Shown here: piece by piece, positions 27,734 through 41,700 of the stretch
Layout of the letters: each line of letters begins with the position of its first letter
Numbering within the stretch: the stretch's first letter is position 1
NCBI GenBank assembly: GCA_000727475.1
Contig: KL647311.1
Span: 607,519-671,518, forward strand
Length of the DNA: 64,000 bases
From: Sarcocystis neurona
Taxonomy: Eukaryota > Apicomplexa > Conoidasida > Eucoccidiorida > Sarcocystidae
Direction of reading: 5' to 3'
Notes under the pieces: generated by a model
Databases searched by the model: none
What the model was told of the DNA's origin: nothing
Seen by the model: only the letters and a program-made list of their open reading frames with translations
Position numbers and translations under genes: made by a program

Positions 27734-30700
27734 CTGGAAAGTAAATAACCGCCAGACGCGGCTCTCCTGCGGGTCTCTGCTACCCGCCCACGCCCATGCA
27801 CACACACGGACGAAGAAGTCGACTTTCCTTTCTAAGAGACCGAGGAAAACGACAAAAAGAATGACGTGGTACTCCTTCCTGTCTGTAGCACACCTCAGGC
27901 AGCTGCCCGCTCTAGGTGTACGAGGCCGTCGAGGCAGCCGTATAGAGGGCGCGACCCAGGCCCGCACTCCCGTGCGGCTGTTTCCCTGAAGATACGTATG
28001 TTGCCGGCAGATCCGAAGGGCGGGATTTGTTGGAAGAAGATAATCTACGAGGTCCCGTACGAAGAAAAGAGACGCAGCTACACGTCTTCTCCCGTCATGA
28101 CCGAAGTCGAGTGTTCAGCAGCAGGCCACGCCGCCGAACTACACTCTCTCGTGGGAGGGAAGGGAACAGAAGGCACTCGTTCCCTCCACACGTGGCGGAG
28201 TAATACGTCTATACCGCTGCAGCAACTTCCGCACAGCAGCTGCTGCAGGGGAGACTGTGTCACAAGTTCTGCCCTCCGCTGAGAATGTACCCCACCGCCC
28301 AAATTGAGACGCTACCACATTCTCTGCGAGGCGACGAGAAGCAGCGGTTGCGAAGAAAGGGCGTATGGACGTGCACGCGTGGAGAAAAATATGCTCGAGA
28401 AGCGCGGCCGCTATACGCAACCGGGGAAGCAGCAGCTGCAGCGGAGTGAGCGAAGACCGGTCTTCTCGCAGCTAGGCAGCGGCAGAACATACACCTGCTA
28501 CAGCTTCTGAAGTTGTTCTCCGTCGCAGGCGGCTTTCTACCGTCCTTCTTGCCTAGGAGGACGCGTTGACGCCGGTTCAGAGAAGTGAAGAGAACAACAG
28601 AAAATAAAGGTCTCCAGGTGTGTGCACAGACGCACAGTCAAACACAAACAGGCACATACGTACACGTATGCGCGTGTATATGGACACGCGCGAATATACA
28701 TATATATATATATATATTGTAGGGAGTATTGACTTGTATGCAGATAGTTTGTACAGATTAATCTTGAAGAAGACGTGGAATTACATGTTGCACCTCTGGA
28801 GTGTGTTTTGTCAACACTCGTGCGAGAACTTGTCAAGGAAGGCCAGCCCAACAGTGTGTGGACTCCCACAAATACAAGCGCATCTATAATACATACCTCT
28901 TGAGAGAGAGAGATAGACACAGAGACAGACACACGTGCGAACAGCTATTGAGATACACATATATACATACATAAGTATACATATGTATACATGTATGTAC
29001 GCATACCCTCACCGACATTCAAACAAGTATAAAGAGGTGTGTATTAAGCTGCATTTAGACAGGTACGCATGGGTACGTAGATCTGGGCACAGCGGGCTAG
29101 ACTGTTCTCTCTACAAACACACAAGCACAAATATACAAGGATTCGTGCTGGCCTGCTCACTTCTATGCGTACATACGCGTACTACGTCCTCGTGTGACTG
29201 TGAGGAGTAGGTCTCTACGTACTCGTCTTCGTGTATATGCGGCGAGGGGTTCGTCTACACGGACGCCAGGCTGCGAGAAGAAAAGCCAAAGGATGCGGCG
29301 GAGATAGGAAAAAAGTCAGCTGTGAAGCCGGCGCTCACACAGCAACAAGAGAGTCATGTCTTCAAAAAACACGGGGTACTCTCTCTCGGCTTTGGCAGCT
29401 CCGTGAAAGAAAAGTGAGAGCACGCGGGAAAAAGAGAAAATGTTTCTTTACGGTCTCTCACCGCGTGGTGACCAAACTTCTGCACAGCAGCGCTGAACCA
29501 ACTCCATCATCCCGTGCGGTTATTACGCGCCACCGACACTCAAGTGGACTGCGAATCACCGAAGACACCTTCTTTCTGATTCTGAAGAAAATAACGAGAT
29601 GCGGACGCGTCCCGCGTACGAGTGATATTCGACGCGTACACTTCTCTACCTACGGAAGGCGTTTCTCTCATTCACGCAACGGTACCTGCCCTTCGCAACT
29701 AGTCAAAACACAGTCCTCCTCCTATTTCCGCAGTCAGCTCCGTCTTCGACCCACCAGGATATGAATGTGGAGAAAGCGGCATCAGAGATATGGGTGTCTC
29801 TTGCGCAGACATTCAAAGGCAAACAGATACCCCATGGTGTATTACTAGACATACATCATCGTGTGAGGAGCACACCGTTTGTATGCGCGAAAACAGGTAG
29901 GTGAATGTCCTGGCACGTTTGTCATGTCAGGACACGGTATCAATTCAAAGTTGGTAAACTATTCGATCGAACGGGGCATAAGAATTCGAAAAACCCTACC
30001 TATAATAGCAGTTCACATACACAAGCGCGGATATGCGTATGTCCTGTCTATAGGGGTGTTCGTGGTTTCACGCCATCCATCTTTCAAGACGCCCATGCAA
30101 GATAAGCATGCTCGCCAAACATAATTAACCAAACTTGCGCGTTCTGACCTTTATTAAAAAATGCGAAGGTCCTGCTACTGTGTACACGAATGTTGTTTGC
30201 GTTCACTAGGATACACAACAATATCTGTCGCGCAGACAGCTGTGTTGAGCTGCGTGGATCGGCAACTCACACCAACGGTCAAGCAGGCGTGTCCTGCATA
30301 CAAAACTGCGAGGGCTCAGCAAGTCCTACGATAGACACGGTGGAAGTTACACAACTGTAGGACACAGATATTCCCGTGTTCTCGGACATATCAGAACCAC
30401 TCATACACAATCGTGCGCCCGAAGTACCTCGGCCTCCTCTGTTGAGACGACTGGGACAAAAATATCTCCCGTGCGTATGCCACTGGGTCAGGAGTAAGCA
30501 CGTTGGAGTGCCAGGACACACATGCAGGCGCAGGCAAGTAGGAGGGAAAGAAAATTCCACGAAATGAGACTTTCTGTGCCGTGCGCCGGGCAGGAGCGAG
30601 CTGTCACCGCGGAACTGCGTACACGCAGGCGGCGCTGCCCTCGGTTCGAGTGGAAAGAGATACGACAGAATGAAGAGGTCCTTCGCCGATGCACAAAGAA

Positions 30701-33700
30701 ACCGCTGGTAGGAGGTCTGCTAGAGGGTTCGCTGGCGCGTGGAGAAGTGGCCAAACCTCCAGACAAAGGGCACGGGTGCTGAATTTACAAGTTTGACCGG
30801 TCAGCAGTAAAACTTGGCAGAAAGGCCTTCCTCACGTCTGCGAAACGCACTGTCACAAAGCTGTGTAAAAAGCACCTCGTTTCCAAGACACTCAAAAAGA
30901 AGTCGGGTACAATCTCCTCTCGTAACCGGCTGTGTGTGAAGTTATCTTTTGGTTACAAAACCCTGCAAGAAAATGACCTTTCACACGCAAAACTGGAGTA
31001 ACGCATCATGGCTGAGACCAGGAAAAAACAGGCTCTTCAATTGCAGAGCGCCGTCGGGTGCCTCTGCAAACTAACGACTGCACATGGCCAATTTTCGAGA
31101 AATGACATTCACGTTCACTGTCCCTTGCGTCACAAGGTTAACACAAACCCGCGCCAACGGTACCGGACACGTGGAACTCCGCACAGCTGCTGTCGCGGCA
31201 CGGTCGCATGGAGGCACGGGCAACAAAACGGCTTTTCTCCCCGAAATCTGCACTCTCTCCAACAAGGAATTAGGAAAGGATGTAGGCGGCAAAGCGGGGG
31301 GAGCCGGGAGAGAGTAAAAAGTGGAGAAGGAGAGAAAAGGTGGAAAAGCGCAGCTTCATTCGGCCCACCGCTCTGCCTCCACACAGCACGCGGTGACCGT
31401 TGCAACCGGTCGGATACTCGCGCGGGTGGCTGTGCGGAATTCAGGTGAAATGTGCTTTGTGTCGCGTTGCCGCCTGGTTAGATCGGAGGTTTGCAAAGTG
31501 CCTGTTAGAACAACTAAATACACAGACATCCGCGTTCATATCACATTAGCGGAAGGAAAAAGAAGATCGCGACGAGTACACAGGTGGGTTTTCCAGCGCG
31601 CGAAAACGTCGGGTTGTGTCGCGTCGTGACCCAGTAGTTACGTGTTTTTCCAATTAGACCGATCACCACCACCAAGAACATACGACACAGTGTTTACTGT
31701 CGTATACACAGCACTCCACACAACACACTTTTCCAGAACGAATTGTGGAAAAGTGTTCAAGGAAGCCGCTCGTCGCTGGTGAGTAGAACGATAGTAGGAG
31801 GTTAGCACCCTCTGCGTGACGTTCCTGTAGGGGGAACCACGGGGGCCCCGCTGGTCCGATACGGCTGCTGGCGTGGCGAACAAAAGTAGTTTTTCTGTGA
31901 CTGGTGTTCTTTTCCGCATGAAGGACTTAACATGCGTATCTTGACAACATCAACTAGGCAACACGCAGCTTTGAATTCACCGACTCCAGGAAGGCTCTCG
32001 CATTGCTCTGCCGGGAATACCAAGAACGCAGCGGGACGAGTTTCTCCAGGAACACCCTTTCGTATTATCCAAAACACCCGTTTCTATTATCGGTGTTAGT
32101 CGATTCTCTTGAAGGTGTCATGCGTGCTACAGTTCGGTTCCTCAGCACTTTTATCGCCGTCCGTGGTGAAGGCTCGCGTGCACCGTAGTCGACAGTTACA
32201 CCCTTGCTGCTGCGTAACACTTCAACTGATAACCCCTTCTACTGTGTAAGCAGCCGTATGTTGTTTCCACCAGCCGCTCACGCACTTACGACTTGTGCGT
32301 CACTGAGCGTGACGCCTGGTGCCTGCGTATTTAGCTGCTTGATCTCACCGCCCCGGACACCGCCATGACCGCTAGTTAGCTGTTTCATTTGGTAACGGGA
32401 TCACGACCCGCACCCCCCGATGTCTGACATCGGAGGAGACAGGCTGTCCCGACGTCGCTCCGCTGCGCACGGTGGATTCTCGCAACAAAGCCATTTTCGC
32501 TAATTGTAGATCTTCATCTCCTAGCATACACCTGTCCGTAGTGGAATGGAGGTTTTCACGCGTAACTCTCCGGGCTTCCCGCGCTCGTAACTGTTGGCGA
32601 GCTGGTAACGTACTGGTTATCGACGACGCAGGGAACTGGCAGTATGCTCAAGCTGCCTGGCGTTGAATGGAGAGAGATCGAAGCACCCGAATAAATAAAC
32701 GCGAACATTAACGACGGCTCGCCTGCCCTGATTCCACTTTCCACCGCAAAGAAAATTCCCCATGCTACGATGGGGCGGCCCTCGAACGCTGCGGAAACGG
32801 AATATTTGCATCTTGGCACGCCCTATCGCTACCAGCATTACCAGCGTGGCGCACGCGTTTCACGCGAAAAACCTTGGAGGTTCTCTTGGTCACGTCGTTG
32901 TGTACAAGTAGCTTGTGCTTTCTACATGTATTGAAGGTTCGCATGGGTCAGCATGTGACGAGAGCGTGCAAGAGGGAATCGTGGCGGGTATGTGGTGCAC
33001 GCGGAGATTCGGGAAAATTGCAGCTCAACGTACACCGTCATGTGCATGTTCAAAGCTGTTGTCTGGCAGTGCTCACCACGGGACACAGTACACTCGCTGC
33101 ATATGTGAACTCAGACACGTTTGAAGTAGCGGTGCGACGCCGTTGGATAGTGCGTAATCCAAGAATTTCGTACCCACCGGGAGAATGGAGCCGGTGCGCG
33201 CCGCGCCACAGAAGCCAACGGAATATACACGGTTGTCACTACCGTATACGTATGCGCAGTTCATGTGTCCTCCGAAAGAACAACTCCCCGACATAATTGC
33301 ACAGTGCGTGCTTCCGGCTTAAAAGACTCCGGTTTTGACGCAGTGTAGTGGCGGCACAAGGACACTTCTAAAATTGATGGGCATGGTGTCATGCTTGTAG
33401 GGAAAGGCAGACGATTTCTTCTGCAGCAAGCCATTTAGCCCGGAAGGCTACACCAATTTGGGAGGCGGGTGAGAGAATATGTAAAAGGACAAAGAATGCT
33501 GAGGAAAGGGCACGGTTCCTCACAGAGGTGGCTGCGGTAGTCACAGTGTGACCAGGGGGCACGGCGCGGAAACGTACGAGTGTGATCCGCTCATGTGCTG
33601 GCACCCCAGTTACAACGCAGACGACTGACGACCGAAAAATGTAGTCACTGCAAGTCCGTAAACGGGTCCGGTGTGTCCCCGAAATGCTTCATGCTACGAT

Positions 33701-35528
33701 TAATTCTGGCCATCGTCAGACAAAAGCCAGCGTACGAGGGCCAGGGTGTATCGACGGCAAAACTCGAGCTTCCCGTACTTTGTCTCACACGCACTCCACC
33801 GTTTCGAATGTACTTCGCGATGTATGTACAGTCGGGTTGATTGTTGAGGGCAAGCATTAACCCGCAAGTCTCAGTGGGATATTCAGACATGTCGAGCTTC
33901 CCCACATTACGCAAGAGCTTTTTTGCTGCGCTTCCGGGACTTGGTTTAGAAACTTTCTGCGTGAAGTGCGCCTGCTGAGCGCTCGTGTAAGTGGCACAGC
34001 ACAGCACCTTGAGGTCTTGATGCTTCGCGTATTACTTCACAGTCTGCGTTCTAACTTTCTGCACACTCAGATTTCAGCTGCGGGTGTCAGCGCATGACAA
34101 GGTAGGGACTATTCACTCAAAATGACAATGGTTGCCAGCAGCCGCACGTGGATCACCGCGCAGGAATGAGTAACCAGACGTACCACAGGACGCCGTGACT
34201 ACCCACCGGTCATCTGTTCATGAAGTGTAGATATACGTGGACGTAACTAAAGATACGGGAAATTTTGATTTCCGGACGGGTGGCATACAGCACTTCCCAT
34301 CTGCATCATTAGCATATTACACTACATACCTATCATGGAATAGTGACGTGCACATTCTCTTCTACGCTGCGGCGCCACAATTGTGGCGTAATCCCGGGCC
34401 ATTTGCTGGAGTGTATCTTTTGAAAGTTTACATGGCAGACAATGTAGCGGGAAATGCCCAGCAGGCACTCACAGAGCTCGTGTTGTGCGTCTTGCGCTTT
34501 CACCCACTACTTCTGATTCAGCAGAGAGAAGAAGGCAGGCAGTGCCGGAGACCCACAAAACGGGTGTAACGGCGAAACCGATCTACTGTAAGTCATATGC
34601 AGATTCGTACGGTGTGCCCCTATCGAAGGCCGCTAGCACTGTTGCTTGCGTGTCGCGCAGTGCGTGGCCACTTGGGAAAAGATGTTTCAAAATTCACGTA
34701 GAACTGGTTACTTGGAAGGTGAGCCCGTACATTACCTGCTCACAAACCTGTATGTGTGCAGTTGTTTATCGCTGTTAGCGTCGGTGCGTATGTAGTACTT
34801 AGTAAAGCGTAACTATATTCTTCTGCCGATACGCACCCACCTACAGTCTACGCCTTCATACGCTGCCTGTTCATCGAAGACAGCCTTGCACACGGATTGA
34901 CGTCTTTGCACGCAATAATATCCAATTCGAGCACTCACAAATCCGCACTCTCGTCTAGACACAATTGAGTCTACATTTTGGAAAGCATACATTGAGTGAG
35001 CGTCACGTCTCAGTAAGCACCAGTTGCGCGGGAACAGAGCTGCAGGCCGTTCACGTTGGCAGAGGATTATCTATAAGGGGGACCAGCTCGTCGTGCACTA
35101 CACTGTCAAAACTATATTGGAGATCTTGCACCTAGGGATCCCCGTTTCGGTGCCAGAGTTGTAACGTAGGATGTATTCACAAAAATAAGCTCCGGCAACA
35201 GCAGCGACTTCCGCACAATGGGCTCCAATTCAGTCGCTTCTCACCATGAGCAGGGCAGATCAAAATAAGCAGCTTGGCACGTGGAAAGCACATGTTTGAT
35301 AACTCGGAAGAAGGCTCTCTGAAGTCCCACGAAAGAACCAATACCCTCGACTCTATGTTTTTGTTCAGATCGTGAAACAACACCTCTATCAAACAACGGT
35401 AACAAAAGTCCCTATAATGCTCGTGTTTCACATCACCCGTCATCCTGTAGTACGACACGGGTTTAATATGATACATACTATACATTATATATACGCGTGA
35501 ACTGTTAAATAGGTAAGGTGTGGCGGAG
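27734..35528. other. 7.8 kb with no recognisable gene
   Basis: The sequence is mostly unique, with only short microsatellites (TA at 28695-28718). Open frames of 90-180 codons occur on both strands, for example plus 29231-29764, minus 33645-34007 and minus 35177-35635. None shows a motif or a splice context that I can support. A plus-strand stretch at 27989-28100 reads like protein but has no partner exon. The region may hold the 5' end of the 26.2-27.7 kb gene and the 3' untranslated region of G6PD. Confidence 0.6.
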
Positions 35529-35716
35529 CTATCTTCTGCACGTTGTAGGAGGAGACCACCGATAATCATTTTTCTTGTAGCTGTAAAATCTCTGTATAAG
35601 GTCGTAACTTGCTTTCGGCCCAGAAGAACCTGCAACGTAGGGCAGCGGTATTATCTTCTTTTCTTCAATTTCATGCAGCAGCGGCGTGAAAATTCGCCAA
35701 GCTTCTCTCAATTCAT
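35529..35716 (-). CDS. G6PD: G6PD terminal exon L ([14 protein letters not shown]) and stop
   Basis: The exon encodes [19 protein letters not shown], an [16 protein letters not shown] stretch and a short basic tail before the TAG stop. This is the normal C-terminus of the enzyme (family motif YGSRGP). The acceptor is a strong TTTTGCTTTTCAG. The open frame at 35177-35635 in another phase is taken as 3' flanking sequence. Confidence 0.97.
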
Positions 35717-38700
35717 CTGAAAAGCAAAATTTTTCACATACAGCTGTCACCGCTGCAGCTGGTCTTCCTCACAACTTCCTTACTACGAAAACCGCGGAAA
35801 TTCTCTTTTCGAAGCACGCACATCAGTGTGTGTGTACGCATGGATGTACACTAAAGGATAGACACACTTTAACAGGAAGATAAACTACATGCATTCCTTT
35901 CTGTATAAGCGTGCTCGACTACGCACGTATGCGTATATACATATATGTATACTTTTACATGAATATAGTGTGTAAACTGTGTGTAATTTCGCTTTGTACG
36001 CGTGCGCCGAGATATTGACAGCGACCCACTGCTTGCACAGCTATCCTTGCGGCTCTATAAGCCACGTGCTTCTTCTCTGCTTACGTCTCCACACCTGGCA
36101 TAATTGCTGGAGGAAGTAATAGCGTTTGCTTATAACTACAGGAATATTTAGTGATTGACGTCCGTGCCCACATGTGCTATGAATCACTGCGGACGACGCA
36201 GAGCAGCACCTGCGTGCGCCTGTTCCGCCGCTGCCGCTCTTGTTCGCCCAGCTATCTTCCGCGTCAGGACGCGTCGAGCGCAAATGATTTGAGAAGAACT
36301 ACAAAAGAGGCCGATGTATTGCACGTGCTGTTAACTAGCCGCTAAGAACAGCTACTACCGCATGGTAGGTTACATAGGTACAAGCAGAACCATCTTATCA
36401 GCAGCAAAAAATCTACCGCATCACCTGCACAATTTGTGATCTTCTGCAGTGGCTATATCTACGCGCACCTGCATACGTATTCGTGTGGATACCCTGTAGA
36501 TGGAACAACTACGTATGTATACTTACCCTGTGTCAAAAAAACCTAGGAGATACCTACTCCGTGCGCTTCTGCATACTTATATACGTATATATATATATAT
36601 ATATATGTAGCCCCACTTCAGCTTTTACTCCTGTGTAGTGACTCAGCATATGTCTGACACAAACACACCTTAGTTGATTAATATTAGGTCCTTGTTTCAC
36701 AACCTCTTGTTGTATAGCAGCCCGTTTGCCGATACAAGCAAGTACAGCCTACCTGTGCGTACGAAGTTTTGTTTATTGCCCTTGATGACGTCTAGAATCA
36801 AGCGTTCGTATGCATCTGGCAGTCTCTCCAAGTCGAAGCGGTCCACCACTGCAGCAACAGGTCACGGATGTACAGCAGCAGCGTGCACGTGCAGCAGCAG
36901 CGAGAGTAGTAGCGAGGCAGAGAGAACGGCATCAGCGAACCAGAAGCAACGGCGGCACAGGCAGCAAAGGATATAAACAAGTCAGCAGCAGGTGCACGAC
37001 ATGGGCGCACACGAGCGCCAGCAGCAGTCATCGAAGTAGGGAGCAAAGGGTACACAACAGCGGCAACAGCAGCAGCAGCAGCGCGACAAGCACTAAACAG
37101 CTGCGCAGCAGCAGTAAAGATTCCATGCTCAGTGAGAGGTGCCTCCTACTGATATTGCTGCATTGCAAAAGGAGACTTCCCCTCAATACGAAGACCGCCG
37201 CGTGCATGCCCCATACGTGAGAATTGCAGACCACACCCGTGGATCGCGTCCGTGTGACTGTGAATAAAGTCCAGCTGCTGATACGTGTGCGAAGTACGCA
37301 TATGTGTGTGGCTTATCCTTCCGTAGGTAAACGCGTACAACGTGTGCAAGCCTGCACGTATATGTTTGTGTCGGCGCGTACACTCGTCTGACCGTTTCAC
37401 TGGCACGCACGAATAACTGCCTCTGTGTACGTATGATAAGCCCGTACGTAGTGACGTATGCTTGTGTGGATTTTCGCGTGAATGGCACACGTAAACGTGG
37501 GAGAGTATACGACGTGTACACATGTGCGCACGCATATGGGTGTGCATGCAATATGTACGCCTATACGTCCATAGATATGTGTGTCCGCGAATACGTAAGT
37601 AACTGATACTCATGCAAATGTATATGTGACATGTGTGAAACGGGTGTATTTATCGGGGTACGGAGGGCACACCCGCGGGCAAAAACGTGACAACTAAACC
37701 CGCGTTGTTCTCGATGTGTTCACAGACGCACAGACTGCCGCAGCAGTTTCATCCCAAATGGTGAAGAAGCGTGACAAAGAACACACGTTTGTCTGTTTCC
37801 CTTCCCTCGCTTCCTCCTCCGCCACACCGAAGCAAACTGCAGGAGGACTGAGTTCCGCAGTTGTGCGTGCCCTTCCTTATCGGCCCGCACGTCATCGCTT
37901 TGCAGGGAAGAGCAGTGGGATTGAGCATTCCACACACGCAGAAATGCATTTACGCGTGTGGTGAGAGGGCTGCGTCCACGGGGGCGCAGACCCTCAGACA
38001 CACACAGAGGAGCACGCACGCAGATATGTTCCCAGGCGCCTGTGTACGTGCATGCATCCCCGCGTCGACGTTTGTCCAGACAGCAGTGCACAAGCCCGCG
38101 CAGATACGTCTTTACATTCGTGACTCTTTGGGGTACAGGTGGGAGCACATAGATGCGTTCTTTCTTTTGCTCCTGCATAAAGATGTACACGGGGCGTTGC
38201 GGTGGGTTCTCAGGCGTGTTGGCCACTCCTCTAGTTCTACACCTGGGAGAGTGAGGAAAGCTTTGACTGGACTTTACACGCCAGTTTCCATCCACTAACG
38301 AGAAAAGAAAGCGACTTTTAACTCTCTGTATCGCTGTACGCGTGAACGCCTGTGCGTTCTCTCGAAACGCCTTCATACACGTCTGTCTTCCTCTGGTGAA
38401 ACAGTCCTATGCGGGGCAGCGCCTGAAAATTGCCAATCGGCTGCACGTCGAGCGGAATAATCAACACAACCCTGCGGCGTGATAACAGAGACGGCTACCG
38501 ACGTGTGTACAGAAACGAACTGCCACGCAACCGCATGCAGTTGGGCACCAGGAAACAAAAAGAGAATAAGTGCGCTTCCTACCGCTTAAATCAAGTTCCG
38601 TAGGTTGCAGGCCCGAAGAAAGGCCCGGCTTTTTCGTGTACATTTTCAGGTATACAGCTTCCCTGGGCTGCACCTGTATGCAAAGACAACAGCAGCACAT

Positions 38701-41700
38701 CCACTCCAGCAGCGCCCGTCTCCAGCTATTTACGCGCCCACAAGATGCGACGCCTGGGGCCTTCTGTCAGCACATGCCATCAACGCAGACTTTCCTCCCC
38801 TCATTTCTTCACACAAACACACACAGAGGCTGCAGTCTGCTGCTGCGACTCAGTAAGTCGTAGAAGAAGTCTTTCTTCTCTGGATGTCGCATGCACCTGT
38901 GCTCTACCATAACGCGGAATACGCGATACGGGAGCAAAGGGCAACTCCTTCCCCTTTCCTCTCACAGTGCAACTGCAGCTGTTGCGCCACACTGCTACCT
39001 TCGAACTTCCCTTGACTCTGCAGCTGACGTGAAGCGTCCCGTTTGCGTGCGGTGCGTCAGGTATTCTTCTTCCCGGCTGCTGCGGCTTGCCTTCCTTAGC
39101 GAAGTGCAACAGACAGCCGTGTGTGTGCAAGCATTACCGCTGCTCTGTCTCTCTCTCTGTCTCTCGCTTCTCATCTGACAGCAGACAAAGTTCTCTGTTG
39201 GCTGGACACTCTCCCTGTGGTGTTGCACTTGCCAGAACCACCGCTTCTTTCCCGTGTCCACCACCCCTGCGATGTTTCTCTGCAATTCCTTTCTGTCGTA
39301 CTCTTGCACTTGCCAGAACCACCGCTTCTTTCCCGTGTCCACCACCCCTGCGATGTTTCTCTGCAATTCCTTTCTGTCGTACTCTTCCGTGCAGGCGGGC
39401 CCAAGTTCCCCCAGCAGAGTAAGCATTGCCGTAACTGTCAATTACGTCGTCCTTTTCACAGTAGCATCCCTCAGAGTCGCACTAGGGCACGCGCGCAGCC
39501 CCACACTCGGGCGCAGCAGCTACACTCAGGGTCGCCGGTGTCTGTACACCTGGCTCTTCTCCTCACACAGGAGAGCGACACGCGTAGATACCAGCGACCT
39601 GCAAGATGAACGCGTCGGCGTTTCTCTTGTGAACCGAAAGAGAGCGCGCGTGCGCGAGCAAGAGAAAGAGAACTGACAAAAGTCGAACAGCTGCGCTTTC
39701 TTTGCGCGCGTGGAAAAAGCTGCTCAAAGGTCGACCACCCCCAGCTGCTGTAAAACGGATGCAGGTAGACGTCGTCTTTTTCTTCTACACAGGCCCGGCG
39801 AAGAGAATATTATCGATTCTGCCAGAGAGCTTCCCACACAGTAGTGAGGAAGTCTTGCGACCTGGCAGACGTCGCCCAGGCGCGAGGTACTCAGCAGCCG
39901 GGGGTTTCTCTCACACGCACGAACTGTCGAGCGCCACGCGCACCAAGACGCCGCTATTATATGCCTCCTTTCTTGCTCATAGAAACTTGAAAAGCCAAGA
40001 ATAGAGACAGACAGCAAACAGCAGAGTCAGCCGCTTTTTGTCAACCCCACGAATACAGCCTTCTCCTATATTTAGTAATGCTTCTGTTGTCGCACGCGTC
40101 CAGGAAACCCGCAACTTGAGGCGATCGAGGGACACGAGGCAGCGGAGAAAAAAGGCGAAACTGCCGGCGAAACTTGTTGCCCCACGTTCCTGCCCCTCTG
40201 TCGTGAGAGAGTCGCTCACCACGCTTGGGCAAGCAGCTTCCACGTACTTAAAACTTCAAGCGTCCTATTCTCTCACCGGCGTGCGCAGGTCGTGCCGACA
40301 CACATCAAAAGAAGAAACGAGGCTCGCAAGAGAGACAACCAACTAAACTGCTCATTCCCTTCCAACCGCTAAGTTTCCAACAGAAAAAAGGACGCGGAAA
40401 GCCTCAGAGATCCCTTCGTGATGCCACTCAAGACTCCGTCCTGGTCCGCTGGGGTGTACGTACACCTCACTTGTCCGAAAGCATAGGAACAAGACGCACA
40501 CCTCGTGCTCGACGCCTCCATTTCCTCCCGCCCCCGTCGCCAGCCAAGTCAACGCAGCTTTTGTGCGTTTGCAGACAGACGCAGTTCTCTTTTTGTCTTT
40601 CTTGGAAAACAAAAATACATGCGCGAACATGCGTAGCTCTTTCATTTCTCCCCTGCGGCTCTCCCCTCCCCAGCCGCTGCGTATGTGTGTGGCGAGCAGA
40701 AACGCTTCCTAACGGCACCGCGAGGAACACGCTGACCCCAAGAAAGCCGGTTTTCTGTTTGCAAGAAGTAGAAAACTGGTGTGTGTATCATTCGAAAGTG
40801 CTCGATGTATAAGAGAAAGACGAACTCGTGTCTAACTCAGGTATCTACGTTTCTCTCATCAAAATTCCCTCAGTTACCTTCCCTGTCTCAAATCCTTTTT
40901 CCTTCGGACACCGAACACCTCCTTTCAATACCGAGATTTTCTACATACGCCTGTTCTCCATTTGTTACACATTCTCTTCCCCATATCAAGCTTCGCTCGA
41001 AAATTTGTATATTCATCGCATTATTATATCTCGCTCGAACATCGAGACTCTCCCCATTACCGATCTCTCTCTCACACACGTATACTCCCCTTAAACACCA
41101 AAATCCTCCCCATCACCTGCGTCTCTCCCAGGTACGCACGTGTCTCCTCAAATGTCAAGAGTCGCTCATCTATTACTTATATATCTCTCTTTGATATGTG
41201 TACTTACGGGAAATATCAGAATTTCCCATATATCTCCTACAGAGAGACACGTGTTCTATAAAAATCAAGATTCTCCCGATTCTTGCCAACATCTCTCTCC
41301 ACACATTTACCGCAGACAGAAAGATTTTCTCGTATATCTCCTACAGATAGACACCTGGCCGAGAACTATCGAGATTCTCTCAGTTCTTCTATATGTCTCG
41401 CTCTTGTTGACCACAAATATCAACATTTCCTCAACTATCGACGTCTCCACCAGATACACACATGGCCTCAAATATGGAAGTTTTCTCTCATTCCCCTGTA
41501 CATCCACAGGTGGTTCTCAGAAATAACAACATTCCGTCAATTACCTGCACGCCCCTCAGCTACGTACCAACATTTTCTCTTATTCCCCTCACACACACTT
41601 CCCACAAATGTCAACCTTTCCTCCTATTCTCCCCAGACACGGACATTTCCCACAAATATCAACTCTCGCTTCCTCAGATACGTATATTCTCCCAATATAT

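Noticed and set aside
27866..28282. Plus-strand frame with a protein-like stretch (GGICWKKIIYEVPYEEKRR)
   Set aside because: There is no supporting start, splice partner or family match. Kept only as a note in the 27.7-35.5 kb entry.
33645..34007. 120-codon minus-strand frame with a PDC...RNGG segment faintly like coccidian surface antigens
   Set aside because: The similarity is a few residues only, with no signal peptide, no further cysteine pattern and no neighbouring copies.
35177..35635. 152-codon minus-strand frame that reads like a natural protein
   Set aside because: It overlaps the last G6PD exon in another frame and extends into its 3' flank. No independent start or motif.
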